A stretch of 64,000 bases of DNA from Burkholderia sp. Bp9143 (GCF_003853645.1 NZ_QTPO01000035.1:32887-96886), one strand, 5' to 3'; positions 8,586-17,019 are shown, numbered from the stretch's first letter. Notes: generated by a model not told the origin, from the sequence alone. Program-made: numbers and translations.

Positions 8586-8993
8586 TCAGGCCGCTGCCTG
8601 ATCGCCTTCCTTGGTGTCGTGGCGCTTCTTGTAGTCGGCCACGGCTGCCTTGATCGCGTCTTCCGCGAGAATCGAGCAGTGAATCTTCACCGGCGGCAGG
8701 GCCAGCTCTTCGGCGATCTGCGTGTTCTTGATCGACAGCGCCTCGTCGAGGGTCTTGCCCTTCACCCATTCGGTCACGAGCGAGCTCGACGCGATCGCCG
8801 AACCGCAGCCGTACGTCTTGAACTTCGCGTCTTCGATCACGCCGTCCGCGCCGACGCGGATTTGCAGCTTCATCACGTCGCCGCAGGCCGGCGCGCCGAC
8901 CATGCCCGTACCGACCGCGTCGTCGTCTTTCGCGAACGAACCGACGTTACGCGGGTTTTCGTAGTGATCCAGAACCTTGTTGCTGTATGACAT
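8586..8993 (-). CDS. iscU: IscU, Fe-S cluster scaffold
   Basis: The scaffold on which [2Fe-2S] and [4Fe-4S] clusters are built from sulfur supplied by IscS. It is 135 residues long. The ligands Cys37, Asp39, Cys63, His105 and Cys106 and the HscA-binding LPPVK motif (99-103) are all present. The C-terminus has a short extra tail beyond the E. coli protein (128 residues), ending DQAAA. It lies 68 bases after iscS. Confidence 0.98.
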   Translation of the reverse strand: MSYSNKVLDHYENPRNVGSFAKDDDAVGTGMVGAPACGDVMKLQIRVGADGVIEDAKFKTYGCGSAIASSSLVTEWVKGKTLDEALSIKNTQIAEELALPPVKIHCSILAEDAIKAAVADYKKRHDTKEGDQAAA

Positions 8994-9061
8994 GACTCAG
9001 ACTCCTTGACTCGTTACGTCTGCGTGCGCAAATCCGCCCGCGAATGTATTCAATGCGGTGT

Positions 9062-10285
9062 TCAGTGTGCGGCCCATTCGATCGTCGACAGATCGATGCC
9101 TTCCTGGTGCATTTCCCAGAGCGGCGACAATTCGCGCAGCTTCGCGATCTTGCTGTTCAGCAGGTTGATCACGAAGTCGACGTCCTGCTCCGTCGTGAAG
9201 CGGCCGACCGTGAAGCGTATCGAGCTGTGCGCGAGTTCGTCGTTGCGGCCAAGTGCACGCAGCACGTACGACGGTTCCAGCGACGCCGACGTGCACGCCG
9301 AGCCCGATGACACCGCGACGTCCTTGATCGCCATGATCAGCGACTCGCCTTCGACGAAGTTGAAGCTGATGTTCAGGTTGTGCGGGACACGGTGCTCCAT
9401 GTCGCCGTTCACGTACGTTTCCTCGATTTGCGACAGGCCGCGCAGCAGCTTGTCGCGCAGCATGCGGATGCGCTCGTTCTCGGTCGCCATTTCTTCACGC
9501 GCGATGCGGAACGCTTCGCCCATGCCGACGATCTGGTGCGTCGCCAGCGTGCCCGAACGCATTCCGCGCTCGTGGCCGCCGCCGTGCATCTGCGCTTCGA
9601 TGCGCACGCGCGGCTTGCGGCGCACGTAGAGCGCGCCGATACCCTTCGGGCCGTAGGTCTTGTGCGCCGAGAACGACATCAGGTCGACCTTCAGCTTCGC
9701 GAGGTCGATCTCGACCTTGCCGGTCGACTGTGCGGCGTCGACGTGGAACACGATGCCCTTCTCGCGGCAGATCTCGCCGATCGTCTCGATGTCCTGGATC
9801 ACGCCGATCTCGTTGTTCACGTGCATCACCGACACGAGGATCGTGTCCGGGCGCAGCGCGGCCTTGAACACATCGAGGTCGATCAGGCCGTCTTCCTTCA
9901 CGTCGAGATAGGTGACTTCGAAGCCGTCGCGCTCGAGCTCGCGGCAGGTGTCGAGCACGGCCTTGTGCTCGGTCTTCACCGTGATGATGTGCTTGCCCTT
10001 GCCCTTGTAGAAGTTCGCGGCACCCTTGATCGCGAGGTTGTCCGATTCCGTTGCGCCGGACGTCCAGATGATCTCGCGCGGATCCGCGTTCACGAGTGCG
10101 GCCACCTGTTCGCGCGCTTCCTCGACCGCGCGCTCCGCATCCCAGCCGTACGCGTGGCTGCGCGATGCGGGGTTGCCGAACTGCTCGCGCAGGTACGGCA
10201 CCATCTTGTCGACCACGCGCGGGTCGACCGGCGTCGTCGCGCTGTAATCCATGTAGATGGGCAGGTGGAGAGTCTCTTGGGTCAT
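9062..10285 (-). CDS. iscS: IscS cysteine desulfurase
   Basis: A PLP enzyme that takes sulfur from L-cysteine as a persulfide and passes it to IscU, and also to thiolation partners. It is 407 residues long (E. coli 404). The PLP lysine lies in SAHKTYGPKG (about residue 209) and the active-site cysteine, Cys331, in SSGSACTSAS. It lies 63 bases downstream of iscR. Confidence 0.98.
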   Translation of the reverse strand: MTQETLHLPIYMDYSATTPVDPRVVDKMVPYLREQFGNPASRSHAYGWDAERAVEEAREQVAALVNADPREIIWTSGATESDNLAIKGAANFYKGKGKHIITVKTEHKAVLDTCRELERDGFEVTYLDVKEDGLIDLDVFKAALRPDTILVSVMHVNNEIGVIQDIETIGEICREKGIVFHVDAAQSTGKVEIDLAKLKVDLMSFSAHKTYGPKGIGALYVRRKPRVRIEAQMHGGGHERGMRSGTLATHQIVGMGEAFRIAREEMATENERIRMLRDKLLRGLSQIEETYVNGDMEHRVPHNLNISFNFVEGESLIMAIKDVAVSSGSACTSASLEPSYVLRALGRNDELAHSSIRFTVGRFTTEQDVDFVINLLNSKIAKLRELSPLWEMHQEGIDLSTIEWAAH

Positions 10286-10348
10286 CTGTCGCTCCGGGTA
10301 TTCTGTGCAGGGACTATGTGCGTTATGGGGTGTGCGGCGCGTTCGCGC

Positions 10349-10888
10349 TCACGAACTCGCGATGTTGAACACCGAATTGGGACCGAGCGGCATCGTGCGC
10401 ACCGGTTCGGCCGGCGCCGCGGCGGGCTCCGGCGCACGCCGGTCGCGCAGCACCGCAGGCGCGCCCTCGCGTGCGCGCTGCTGATCGACGAGATCCTGCA
10501 ACGACACCGAATCGAGGTATTCGACCATCTTCTGGTTCAGGGTCGACCACAGCTCGTGCGTCATGCAATGGCCGTCGGGCTGCTTCGAGCCGTCGCACGT
10601 GCCTTTGCCGCCGCACTGCGTGGCGTCGAGCGGTTCATCGACCGCGATGATGATGTCGGCGACGGTGACGTCCTGCGCGCGGCGCGCGAGGTTGTAGCCG
10701 CCGCCCGGGCCGCGCACGGATTCGACGATTTCATGCCTGCGCAGCTTGCCGAACAGCTGTTCGAGATACGAGAGCGAAATCCGCTGGCGCTGGCTGATGC
10801 CTGCAAGCGTCACCGGGCCCTGCTCCTGGCGCAGTGCCAAGTCAATCATCGCCGTGACGGCGAAACGGCCTTTGGTGGTGAGTCTCAT
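10349..10888 (-). CDS. iscR: IscR, [2Fe-2S] Rrf2-family regulator of the isc operon
   Basis: Represses its own operon when holding a [2Fe-2S] cluster. It is 179 residues long, with an N-terminal winged helix starting MRLTTKGRFAV and a recognition helix near residues 38-50. The cluster ligands are Cys92, Cys98, Cys108 and His111. In E. coli the third cysteine is 104 and the histidine 107, so there are four extra residues between the second and third ligands. The C-terminal tail is longer than in E. coli (162 residues) and rich in Ala/Pro. Two IscR-type operators cover its promoter. Confidence 0.96.
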   Translation of the reverse strand: MRLTTKGRFAVTAMIDLALRQEQGPVTLAGISQRQRISLSYLEQLFGKLRRHEIVESVRGPGGGYNLARRAQDVTVADIIIAVDEPLDATQCGGKGTCDGSKQPDGHCMTHELWSTLNQKMVEYLDSVSLQDLVDQQRAREGAPAVLRDRRAPEPAAAPAEPVRTMPLGPNSVFNIASS

Positions 10889-10905
10889 GGTGTCTAGGGG
10901 ACTGC

Positions 10906-10957
10906 AATCTTGACGATTTTGGTCAAGTATAAATATTTGACGATTTTAGTCAAGTAT
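10906..10957 (-). promoter_or_regulatory. isc operon promoter with two tandem IscR type-1-like operators
   Basis: Two 25-base imperfect palindromes of the same form (ATAC-TTGAC...GTCAA-ATAT on the minus strand) lie at 10933-10957 and 10906-10930, 27 bases apart start to start. They fit the IscR type 1 pattern. The upstream copy contains the -35 TTGACT (10948-10953). The -10 TATACT (10926-10931, spacer 16) lies at the junction with the second copy. The predicted start is near 10919, about 31 bases before iscR. Confidence 0.85.
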
Positions 10958-11005
10958 CCATGTCTGCGACAGGGTATTCGCAGACCGCTGAATACCCCGC
11001 CCCGA

Positions 11006-11488
11006 TCAGCGAGCGGAGCCGCTCCGGAGCGTGTCCAGCAGGCCCGCACACGCGCGCTCGACCTGGTCGAGCACCTGTTCGAAGCCCTGCGCGCCGCCGA
11101 AATAAGGATCGGCCACTTCCGTCTCGGCCGCGCCCGGCGCGAATTCCATCAGGAGGCGCACCTTGTCGCGATGCTCGGGCGGACAGCGCCGGCGCAATTC
11201 CGCAAGATTGGCTTCGTCCATCGCCAGCAGCAGGTCGAACCGCTCGAAATCCGCCGCGCTCACTTGCCGCGCCCGCAGCGCCGACAGGTCGTAGCCGCGG
11301 ATACGGGCCGCCGCCTGCGCGCGCGTGTCGGGCGCCTCGCCGACGTGCCAGTCGCCGGTACCCGCCGAATCGATCGCGATCCGGTCGGCCAGCCCGGCCG
11401 CGTCCACCTGATAGCGCATCACGCCTTCTGCCGTGGGCGAACGGCAGATATTGCCGAGACAGACGAAACAGATCGCAACGCGGGTCAT
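11006..11488 (-). CDS. Low-molecular-weight protein tyrosine phosphatase
   Basis: A cytosolic phosphatase of 160 residues. The N-terminal CX5R active-site loop is Cys10 to Arg16 (CLGNICRS) and the general acid is Asp127 in DPYFGG, both at the usual places. Such enzymes in Burkholderia are either stand-alone housekeeping proteins or partners of tyrosine kinases in exopolysaccharide synthesis. No kinase or polysaccharide gene is nearby, so the stand-alone type is more likely. A GTG precedes the ATG at 11488, which I chose. A TATAAT on the minus strand at 11536-11541 suggests its own promoter. Confidence 0.92.
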   Translation of the reverse strand: MTRVAICFVCLGNICRSPTAEGVMRYQVDAAGLADRIAIDSAGTGDWHVGEAPDTRAQAAARIRGYDLSALRARQVSAADFERFDLLLAMDEANLAELRRRCPPEHRDKVRLLMEFAPGAAETEVADPYFGGAQGFEQVLDQVERACAGLLDTLRSGSAR

Positions 11489-11589
11489 CACACTATCGGA
11501 AAGCCGCGGCGAACCGCGTGGGAGAAGAACGCGCCATTATACAAAGGCGCCCGGAATCGCGCCGCCGCGCAAAGCGACGGCGCCATGCC

Positions 11590-11817
11590 TTACAGCGCCT
11601 TGGGTGCGGCGAGCACGACGTCGCCGGTTGCGGCCGGCAACGGTTTCGTCGCGTCGCCGACCAGCCCGAACGAAACCGCGCGCGCGAGTTCGGCCGATGC
11701 CTGATGAACGGCGATCGGGCCACGCGACGGCGCGTCGGCCATCGCGCGCAAATAAGCGACCGCGGCGAGCGGGACGACAATTGCCAGCGGCCAGTACATC
11801 GATATTGTCTTTTTCAT
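11590..11817 (-). CDS. Small hypothetical exported or membrane-anchored protein
   Basis: A 75-residue protein I do not recognise. It starts MKKT, followed by one hydrophobic segment (about residues 6-24) that could be an uncleaved anchor or a signal peptide, then a short soluble tail without cysteines or known motifs. A GGAG ribosome-binding site lies nine bases upstream of the ATG at 11817, which supports it as a real gene. It is between the phosphatase and lutB on the same strand, 127 bases after lutB. Confidence 0.6.
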   Translation of the reverse strand: MKKTISMYWPLAIVVPLAAVAYLRAMADAPSRGPIAVHQASAELARAVSFGLVGDATKPLPAATGDVVLAAPKAL

Positions 11818-11944
11818 GATGCGGCTCCTTGACCTCATGCCCCGAAATCCACTTTCGGGGACTACAGACAAGATTCTATAGCCCACACCTATCGAGATAA
11901 ATACATGAATAGCGAACGCACTGTTGCCGCTCGATGAACAGTCG

Positions 11945-13357
11945 TCAGCCGAGATGGCTTTGCGATGCCGCGTACAGTTCGCGGAACGTGCGGCCGGTCG
12001 GCGTCGGCATGTCGCGGGTCTCCATCCAGCCGCCCATCATCGGCAGGCGCCGCAGCGTGCCGCCGTTGCCGCCCAGCCGCTCGAGGACCCGCACCGCGAG
12101 CTTGGTCGTCAGCGCGTAAAGCACCGGCCGGCGCGCGAAAAAGCCCCACGCGGCGAGCGCGGCGCGCTCGCGCCACGGCCGCAGGTGCCGCTCGACCTGT
12201 TTCTCGCGCAGCGTGCGCAGCAGGTGCGACAGCGGGATCCCGGCCGGGCACACGCTGTCGCATTCGCCGCACAGCGTCGCGGCCTGCGGCAAATCCAGCG
12301 CGCGGTCGATCCCGACGTAGCTCGGCGTCAGCACCGACCCCATCGGGCCGGGATAGACCCATCCGTACGCATGCCCGCCGACCTTCTGGTACACCGGGCA
12401 ATGGTTCATGCACGCGCCGCAGCGGATGCAGCGCAGCATCGCCTGGAATTCGCCGCCGATCAGGCCCGTGCGGCCGCCGTCGACGAGCACCACGTAGTTG
12501 TGTTCCGGGCCGTCCTCGTCGCCGGGGCCGCGCGGCCCGGTGAGCAGCGAGAAGTAGTTCGAGGTCTTCTGCCCGGTCGCCGAACGCGGCAGCAAGCGCA
12601 TCGCGGTCGCGAGATCCTCGAGCGTCGGCAGCACCTTCTCGATGCCCGTCACCGCGACGTGCACGCGCGGCATCACCGTGCACATCCCTTCGTTGCCCTC
12701 GTTCGTGACGACCGCGACCGACCCCGTCTCCGCGATCACGAAGTTGCCGCCCGTCACGCCCATGTCGGCCGACAGGAAATGCGGGCGCAGCACCTCGCGC
12801 GCTTCGCGCGTCATGTCGGGAATCTCGGTCAGCCGCTCGCGGTGGTGCGTGCGTGCGAACAGGTCGGCGATCTCGTCCTTGTCCTTGTGCACGACGGGCG
12901 CAATGATGTGGCTCGGCGGCTCGTTGTCGTTGATCTGCAGGATGTATTCGCCGAGATCCGTCTCGATCGATTGCACGCCCATCTCGGCAAGCACCTCGTT
13001 CAGGCGCATTTCCTCGGACACCATCGACTTCGTCTTGATGACCTTCTTCACGTCGTGGCGCCGCGCGATATCGGCGACGAGCCGCGCGGCGTCCGCGGTC
13101 GTTTCCGCGAACAGCACCGTCGTGCCGCGCCGCGTCGCCTCGCGCTCGAACGCCTCGAGCCACACGTCGAGGTTCTCCAGCGCACGGTTGCGACGCGCCT
13201 TCAGCGCGGCGCGCGTCGCCGGGAAGTCGATCGCGGTCATCGCCTCGGCGCGCGCGGACACGAACTTCGTCGACAGCTTCTTCAGGTTCTGCTGCAGGCG
13301 CTGGTCGGCCAGCTTCTGGCCGGCACGCGCCTTGAAATGCATCGATTGGACTTGCAT
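11945..13357 (-). CDS. lutB: LutB/LldF-type iron-sulfur protein of L-lactate oxidation
   Basis: A 470-residue subunit of the LutABC-type L-lactate dehydrogenase. The large N-terminal LUD domain is followed by two ferredoxin-like cysteine clusters (CIRCGACMNHCP and CGECDSVCP, about residues 310-370) expected to hold two [4Fe-4S] clusters, and a C-terminal region ending in RTFREL. It follows lutA after 34 bases. No lutC is found downstream, where it usually lies. No strong ribosome-binding site precedes the ATG at 13357; a second ATG six codons on is the alternative. Confidence 0.93.
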   Translation of the reverse strand: MQVQSMHFKARAGQKLADQRLQQNLKKLSTKFVSARAEAMTAIDFPATRAALKARRNRALENLDVWLEAFEREATRRGTTVLFAETTADAARLVADIARRHDVKKVIKTKSMVSEEMRLNEVLAEMGVQSIETDLGEYILQINDNEPPSHIIAPVVHKDKDEIADLFARTHHRERLTEIPDMTREAREVLRPHFLSADMGVTGGNFVIAETGSVAVVTNEGNEGMCTVMPRVHVAVTGIEKVLPTLEDLATAMRLLPRSATGQKTSNYFSLLTGPRGPGDEDGPEHNYVVLVDGGRTGLIGGEFQAMLRCIRCGACMNHCPVYQKVGGHAYGWVYPGPMGSVLTPSYVGIDRALDLPQAATLCGECDSVCPAGIPLSHLLRTLREKQVERHLRPWRERAALAAWGFFARRPVLYALTTKLAVRVLERLGGNGGTLRRLPMMGGWMETRDMPTPTGRTFRELYAASQSHLG

Positions 13358-13391
13358 CGCGGTATCGGGGAAAAGTAAGCGGAACCGGGCG

Positions 13392-14114
13392 TCAGACGTC
13401 GCCCGCCAGCACCTGCGCGACGTGCAGCACGCGCGTGTCGCGGTCGCCCGTGCGGCGCAACCGCCCTTCGATGTTCAGCATGCAGCCGAGATCGCCGAGC
13501 ACGACGGCGCCCGCGCCGGACGCGCGCACATTCGCGCATTTCTCGTCCGCGATGGCCGCCGAAATGTCGCCGTACTTGACCGCGAACGTGCCGCCGAAGC
13601 CGCAGCAGTGCTCGCAGTCCTTCATCTCGGTGACGGCGACGCCGCGCTGCGCGAGCAGCGCGCGCGGCTGCCCCTTGACGCCGAGCTCGCGCAGGCCCGA
13701 GCATGAATCGTGATAGGTGACGGGCCCCGCGAATTCGCCGGGCGCGAGCGTCACCTTCGCGACGTTCGCGAGGAAATCGGTCAGTTCGTAGACTTTCTGC
13801 TGGAACCGCGCATAGCGCCCCATCAGCTCGGGATCGTCGCGGAACAGGTCGCCGTAGTGCGCGCGGATCATGCCGCCGCACGAGCCCGACGGCGCGACGA
13901 CGTAGTCGAACTGCTCGAACTCGCGCAGCGTCTTTTCAGCGAGATCGCGCGCAAGCGCGCGGTCGCCCGAGTTGTAGGCCGGCTGGCCGCAGCAGGTTTG
14001 CGCGGGCGGCACGAACACCTCGTAGCCGGCGTCGCGAATCAGTTTCAGCGCGGAAAAACCGATTTCCGGACGCATCAGGTCGACCAGGCAGGTCACGAAC
14101 AAACCGACTCGCAT
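13392..14114 (-). CDS. lutA: LutA-type (Fe-S)-binding oxidoreductase subunit
   Basis: A 240-residue protein with two CCG domains, the cysteine-rich modules also found in GlpC and heterodisulfide reductase HdrB. The motifs are CCGQPAYNSG in the first half, HDSCSGLRELG in the middle and CEHCCGFGGTF in the second. It is the first gene of a lutAB pair for oxidising L-lactate to pyruvate. The start at 14114 has a GGAG ribosome-binding site. The frame is open back to 14195 without conserved sequence. An IclR regulator is divergent, 182 bases away. Confidence 0.92.
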   Translation of the reverse strand: MRVGLFVTCLVDLMRPEIGFSALKLIRDAGYEVFVPPAQTCCGQPAYNSGDRALARDLAEKTLREFEQFDYVVAPSGSCGGMIRAHYGDLFRDDPELMGRYARFQQKVYELTDFLANVAKVTLAPGEFAGPVTYHDSCSGLRELGVKGQPRALLAQRGVAVTEMKDCEHCCGFGGTFAVKYGDISAAIADEKCANVRASGAGAVVLGDLGCMLNIEGRLRRTGDRDTRVLHVAQVLAGDV

Positions 14115-14204
14115 ACGCGCTCCTTCGAGAAAACGGCTCTCATTATCCGCCGTTTGGCCGGCAAGACCAACGCCGGCGCGCGCGCAAGTGTGCACGACCG
14201 GAAA

Positions 14205-14280
14205 CGAGGACTTCCTCGAACGGCGTTCGCTTTTTTCACGATACGAGATACAATCGACGCAACACCGCTTGACGCGTCAA
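14205..14280. promoter_or_regulatory. lutA-iclR divergent control region with two palindromes
   Basis: A 14-base palindrome CGAGGA-CT-TCCTCG is at 14205-14218 and a perfect 12-base palindrome TTGACGCGTCAA at 14269-14280. Between them TACAAT at 14249-14254 is a candidate -10 for the iclR gene, which puts the second palindrome just after its transcription start. These are candidate operators for the IclR protein. Confidence 0.5.
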
Positions 14281-14296
14281 CCGATTCTCCCCCGAC

Positions 14297-15106
14297 ATGA
14301 GCCAACCCACCCCGGATTCCAAAACGTCGATCCAGGTGATCGAACGCATGATGCGGCTGCTGGACGCGCTCGCCGCGCACAGCGACCCTGTCAGCCTGAA
14401 GGAGCTTGCGCAGCGCACCGACCTCCATCCGTCGACCGCGCACCGTATCCTCAACGACATGGTGACCTGCCGCCTCGTCGATCGCTCCGATCCCGGCACC
14501 TACCGGCTCGGCATGCGGCTGCTCGAGCTCGGCAACCTCGTGAAGGCACGCCTGTCGGTACGTGACGCAGCCCTGATGCCGATGCGCGAGTTGCACCGCC
14601 TGACCGGCCAGACCGTGAACCTGTCGGTACGCCAGGGCGACGAAATCGTCTATATCGAACGCGCATATTCCGAGCGCTCGGGGATGCAGGTCGTCCGCGC
14701 GATCGGCGGCCGCGCGCCGCTGCACCTGACGTCAGTCGGCAAGCTGTTTCTCGCGGTCGACGAAACGTCGCGCGTGCGCGCCTATGCGACGCGCACCGGG
14801 CTGTCCGGCCATACGCAGAACAGCATTACCGACATCGCGAAGCTCGAGCGCGAGCTGACGCTCGTGCGCCAGCAATCGTGCGCGCGCGACAATGAGGAAC
14901 TGGAGCTGGGCGTGCGCTGCATCGCGGCCGGCATCTACGACGACTCGGGCAAGCTCGTCGCGGGCCTGTCGCTGTCGGCGCCGGCCGACCGCCTGCAGGA
15001 CGCGTGGCTCGGACAGTTGAGCCGCACCGCCCTGACCATCTCGGAATCGCTCGGCTACCGGCCCGCGCCCGCGAAGGACGCCGAAGGGTTGCAACGGCAC
15101 GCATGA
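14297..15106 (+). CDS. IclR-family transcriptional regulator
   Basis: A 269-residue regulator. An N-terminal winged helix (about 10-75; LKELAQRTDLHPSTAHRIL) precedes the IclR effector domain (about 90-255; the SVGKLFLA segment is a family hallmark). It is divergent from lutAB, so it probably controls lactate oxidation as well as itself. The ligand cannot be read from sequence. Other Burkholderia use GntR- or LysR-type regulators for lactate genes, so this pairing is inference from position. Confidence 0.93.
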   Translation: MSQPTPDSKTSIQVIERMMRLLDALAAHSDPVSLKELAQRTDLHPSTAHRILNDMVTCRLVDRSDPGTYRLGMRLLELGNLVKARLSVRDAALMPMRELHRLTGQTVNLSVRQGDEIVYIERAYSERSGMQVVRAIGGRAPLHLTSVGKLFLAVDETSRVRAYATRTGLSGHTQNSITDIAKLERELTLVRQQSCARDNEELELGVRCIAAGIYDDSGKLVAGLSLSAPADRLQDAWLGQLSRTALTISESLGYRPAPAKDAEGLQRHA

Positions 15107-15137
15107 GCCGCGCCGCCCGCCACATGGCGGCCGGACG

Positions 15138-15170
15138 AAAAAAAGCCCCGCGATTGCGGGGCTTTTTCTT
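15138..15170. terminator. Bidirectional terminator between iclR and pbpG
   Basis: The stem AGCCCCGC / GCGGGGCT (15144-15151 and 15156-15163, loop GATT) lies between an A run and a T run. It is placed between the two converging genes. Confidence 0.92.
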
Positions 15171-15208
15171 TGCGGCGATCGGCACGGCGGCGAACCGCCC
15201 TGGCGCGA

Positions 15209-16366
15209 TCAGGTGCCGCCGTTCGCCGTGTTGGCGGCCGTCAGGCGCTCGCCGCCGCCGGCGTCGAGCCAGTTGCGCAGGCGTGCCGCGTCGGCGAAGC
15301 GCGAATACTTGCCGAACGAATCCAGCAGCACCATCACCATCGGCCGGCCGTGGATCGTCGCCTGCATCACGAGACATTCGCCCGCCTCGTTGATGAAGCC
15401 CGTCTTCTGCAGGCCGATGTCCCACGAGCCGTTGCCGCGGATCAGCGCGTTCGTGCTGTTATAGACCAGGTTGCGCTTGCCCGTATTGACGTCGTACGTA
15501 CGGTCGGTCGAGAACTGGCGAATCATCGGGTACTGGTACGCTGCGTTGACCATCTTCACGAGGTCGCGCGCGCTCGACACGTTCGAGCTCGACAGGCCCG
15601 TCGAATTCTCGAAGTGGGTATCGTTCATGCCGAGCGACTTCGCCTTCGCGTTCATCGCGGCGATGAACGCCGGACGGCCGCCCGGGTAGTAACGCGACAG
15701 CGCGGCGGCCGCGCGGTTTTCCGACGCCATCAGCGCGATGTGCAGCATGTCCTCACGCGACAGCACCGAGCCGACCGACAGCCGCGAACCCGTGCCCTTC
15801 TCGTAGTCGCGGTCTTCGTCGGTGACTTCGAGCTGGTCGGTCATCGGCGACTTCGAGTCGAGCACAACCATCGCCGTCATCAGCTTCGAGATCGATGCGA
15901 TCGGCACGACGGCGAGCGAATTCTTGTCGAAGAGGGGCTCGCCGGTGTTCTGGTCGACGACGTACGCGACGCTCGAGCGCAGCGCGAGCGCGTCCGGCGT
16001 GTCGTGCAGGCCGAATGCCTGGCCGACCGTCGGGCGACGCGGCTGGAACGCGACCTTGCGCACCGCGCCGCGGTGGCCGTGCACGTTCGACGCGAGCGTC
16101 GCGCGCTTGCGCGATGCCTTCGCGCGCGGCGCATCGGCCGACGCGACGTTGGCGGAATTCGCGGAGGCGGCCTTCACCGTCTTCTTCGTCGCGGAAGAAG
16201 TGGAAGCGGCTTTCTTGGCGGCCTGGTGGGTCTTCGCAGTGGCGGCAAAGGCGTCAGCGGGCGTGACGGACGCAGCGGTCGCCAGCAAGGCGACGGCGAC
16301 CGACACAGCCGTGCCGAGCGTCATGCTCTGCAACAATCTGCGCGGTGAAAACGATTCGGCTTTCAT
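15209..16366 (-). CDS. pbpG: D-alanyl-D-alanine endopeptidase (PBP7/8 type)
   Basis: A periplasmic low-molecular-weight penicillin-binding protein that cuts peptidoglycan cross-links. It has 385 residues with all three serine-peptidase motifs: SISK (Ser158, Lys161), SEN (215-217) and KTG (321-323). A signal sequence covers about residues 1-41, ending ADAFA. A Lys/Ala/Ser-rich spacer (42-105) then separates it from the S11 peptidase domain; this spacer makes the protein longer than E. coli PBP7 (310). It is monocistronic. A possible promoter (-10 TAATAT at 16429-16434 and TTTAAC at 16453-16458 on the minus strand, spacer 18) lies about 60 bases upstream. Confidence 0.93.
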   Translation of the reverse strand: MKAESFSPRRLLQSMTLGTAVSVAVALLATAASVTPADAFAATAKTHQAAKKAASTSSATKKTVKAASANSANVASADAPRAKASRKRATLASNVHGHRGAVRKVAFQPRRPTVGQAFGLHDTPDALALRSSVAYVVDQNTGEPLFDKNSLAVVPIASISKLMTAMVVLDSKSPMTDQLEVTDEDRDYEKGTGSRLSVGSVLSREDMLHIALMASENRAAAALSRYYPGGRPAFIAAMNAKAKSLGMNDTHFENSTGLSSSNVSSARDLVKMVNAAYQYPMIRQFSTDRTYDVNTGKRNLVYNSTNALIRGNGSWDIGLQKTGFINEAGECLVMQATIHGRPMVMVLLDSFGKYSRFADAARLRNWLDAGGGERLTAANTANGGT

Positions 16367-16869
16367 TGGGGTCTGGACAAAGCGGGCGGGAGTTTCCGCA
16401 AGTGTAGTTAAAGCTTAAAAAAAGAGCAATATTAGGCACTTACCGATCGTCGTTAAACCGGAATGTAAGGGTCGACCAACCATGACTCGATCGACCTCTC
16501 CGCTCCCATCGAAAAAATTCATGGGACGCGCTGCCCGACAGTACCCGTCTCCCGATTACCACGCGGTTAATTGAGATAACGTCACTTCGGCGACAAATTA
16601 AAGCGGGGAAAGTACGTATCCGGCGATCGGTGTGCCAGCAGCACCGGTCTCGACCGCGGCGGCGGCACGTCGCCACGGCACGCGCATTGAAACGGCGCGC
16701 TTTTCGACAGGAACAGAAGCATAACGTTCCAGATGCCTGTCAGGTTTACCTGTGCATGATCGCGGTGCGCCGCGCCTTCCCCGGCCGAGTGCGCACCATG
16801 TGGGATCGCGTCTGAAACCGTTTCCGAACCCGCACGATAACTTGTTGTTTTATCGATAATTTGTCGCGA
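16367..16869. other. Long gene-free stretch upstream of phaP
   Basis: This is the proximal part of a 653-base gap between pbpG and the phasin. It holds the possible pbpG promoter near 16429-16458, a 12-base palindrome CAGGTTTACCTG (16741-16752) and TTATCGATAA (16851-16860). Short open frames here lack ribosome-binding sites and conserved sequence. A small RNA is possible, but nothing specific supports one. Confidence 0.4.
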
Positions 16870-16943
16870 TTGTGCAACGCACAAAAAATGCTTGACAAGC
16901 CTTTTTTCTGCCCTAAAATACGATTCATTGTTGCGTTGCACAA
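16870..16943 (+). promoter_or_regulatory. phaP promoter flanked by an inverted repeat, candidate PhaR operator
   Basis: A strong sigma-70 promoter, -35 TTGACA (16892-16897) and -10 TAAAAT (16914-16919), spacer 16. A 15-base dyad TTGTGC-AAC-GCACAA (16870-16884) sits just upstream of the -35. TGCGTTGCACAA (16932-16943) lies just after the predicted start and is the exact reverse complement of bases 16870-16881. TGC/GCA-rich dyads near phasin genes are the known kind of target of the repressor PhaR; that assignment is inference. Confidence 0.7.
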
Positions 16944-17019
16944 AGCACGCACATCCGAGATTCCCCAGCGTAGTGCCCTTTCCCCTGCGATCGACGTGAT
17001 CGCTTTTCAGGAGCTTGAC

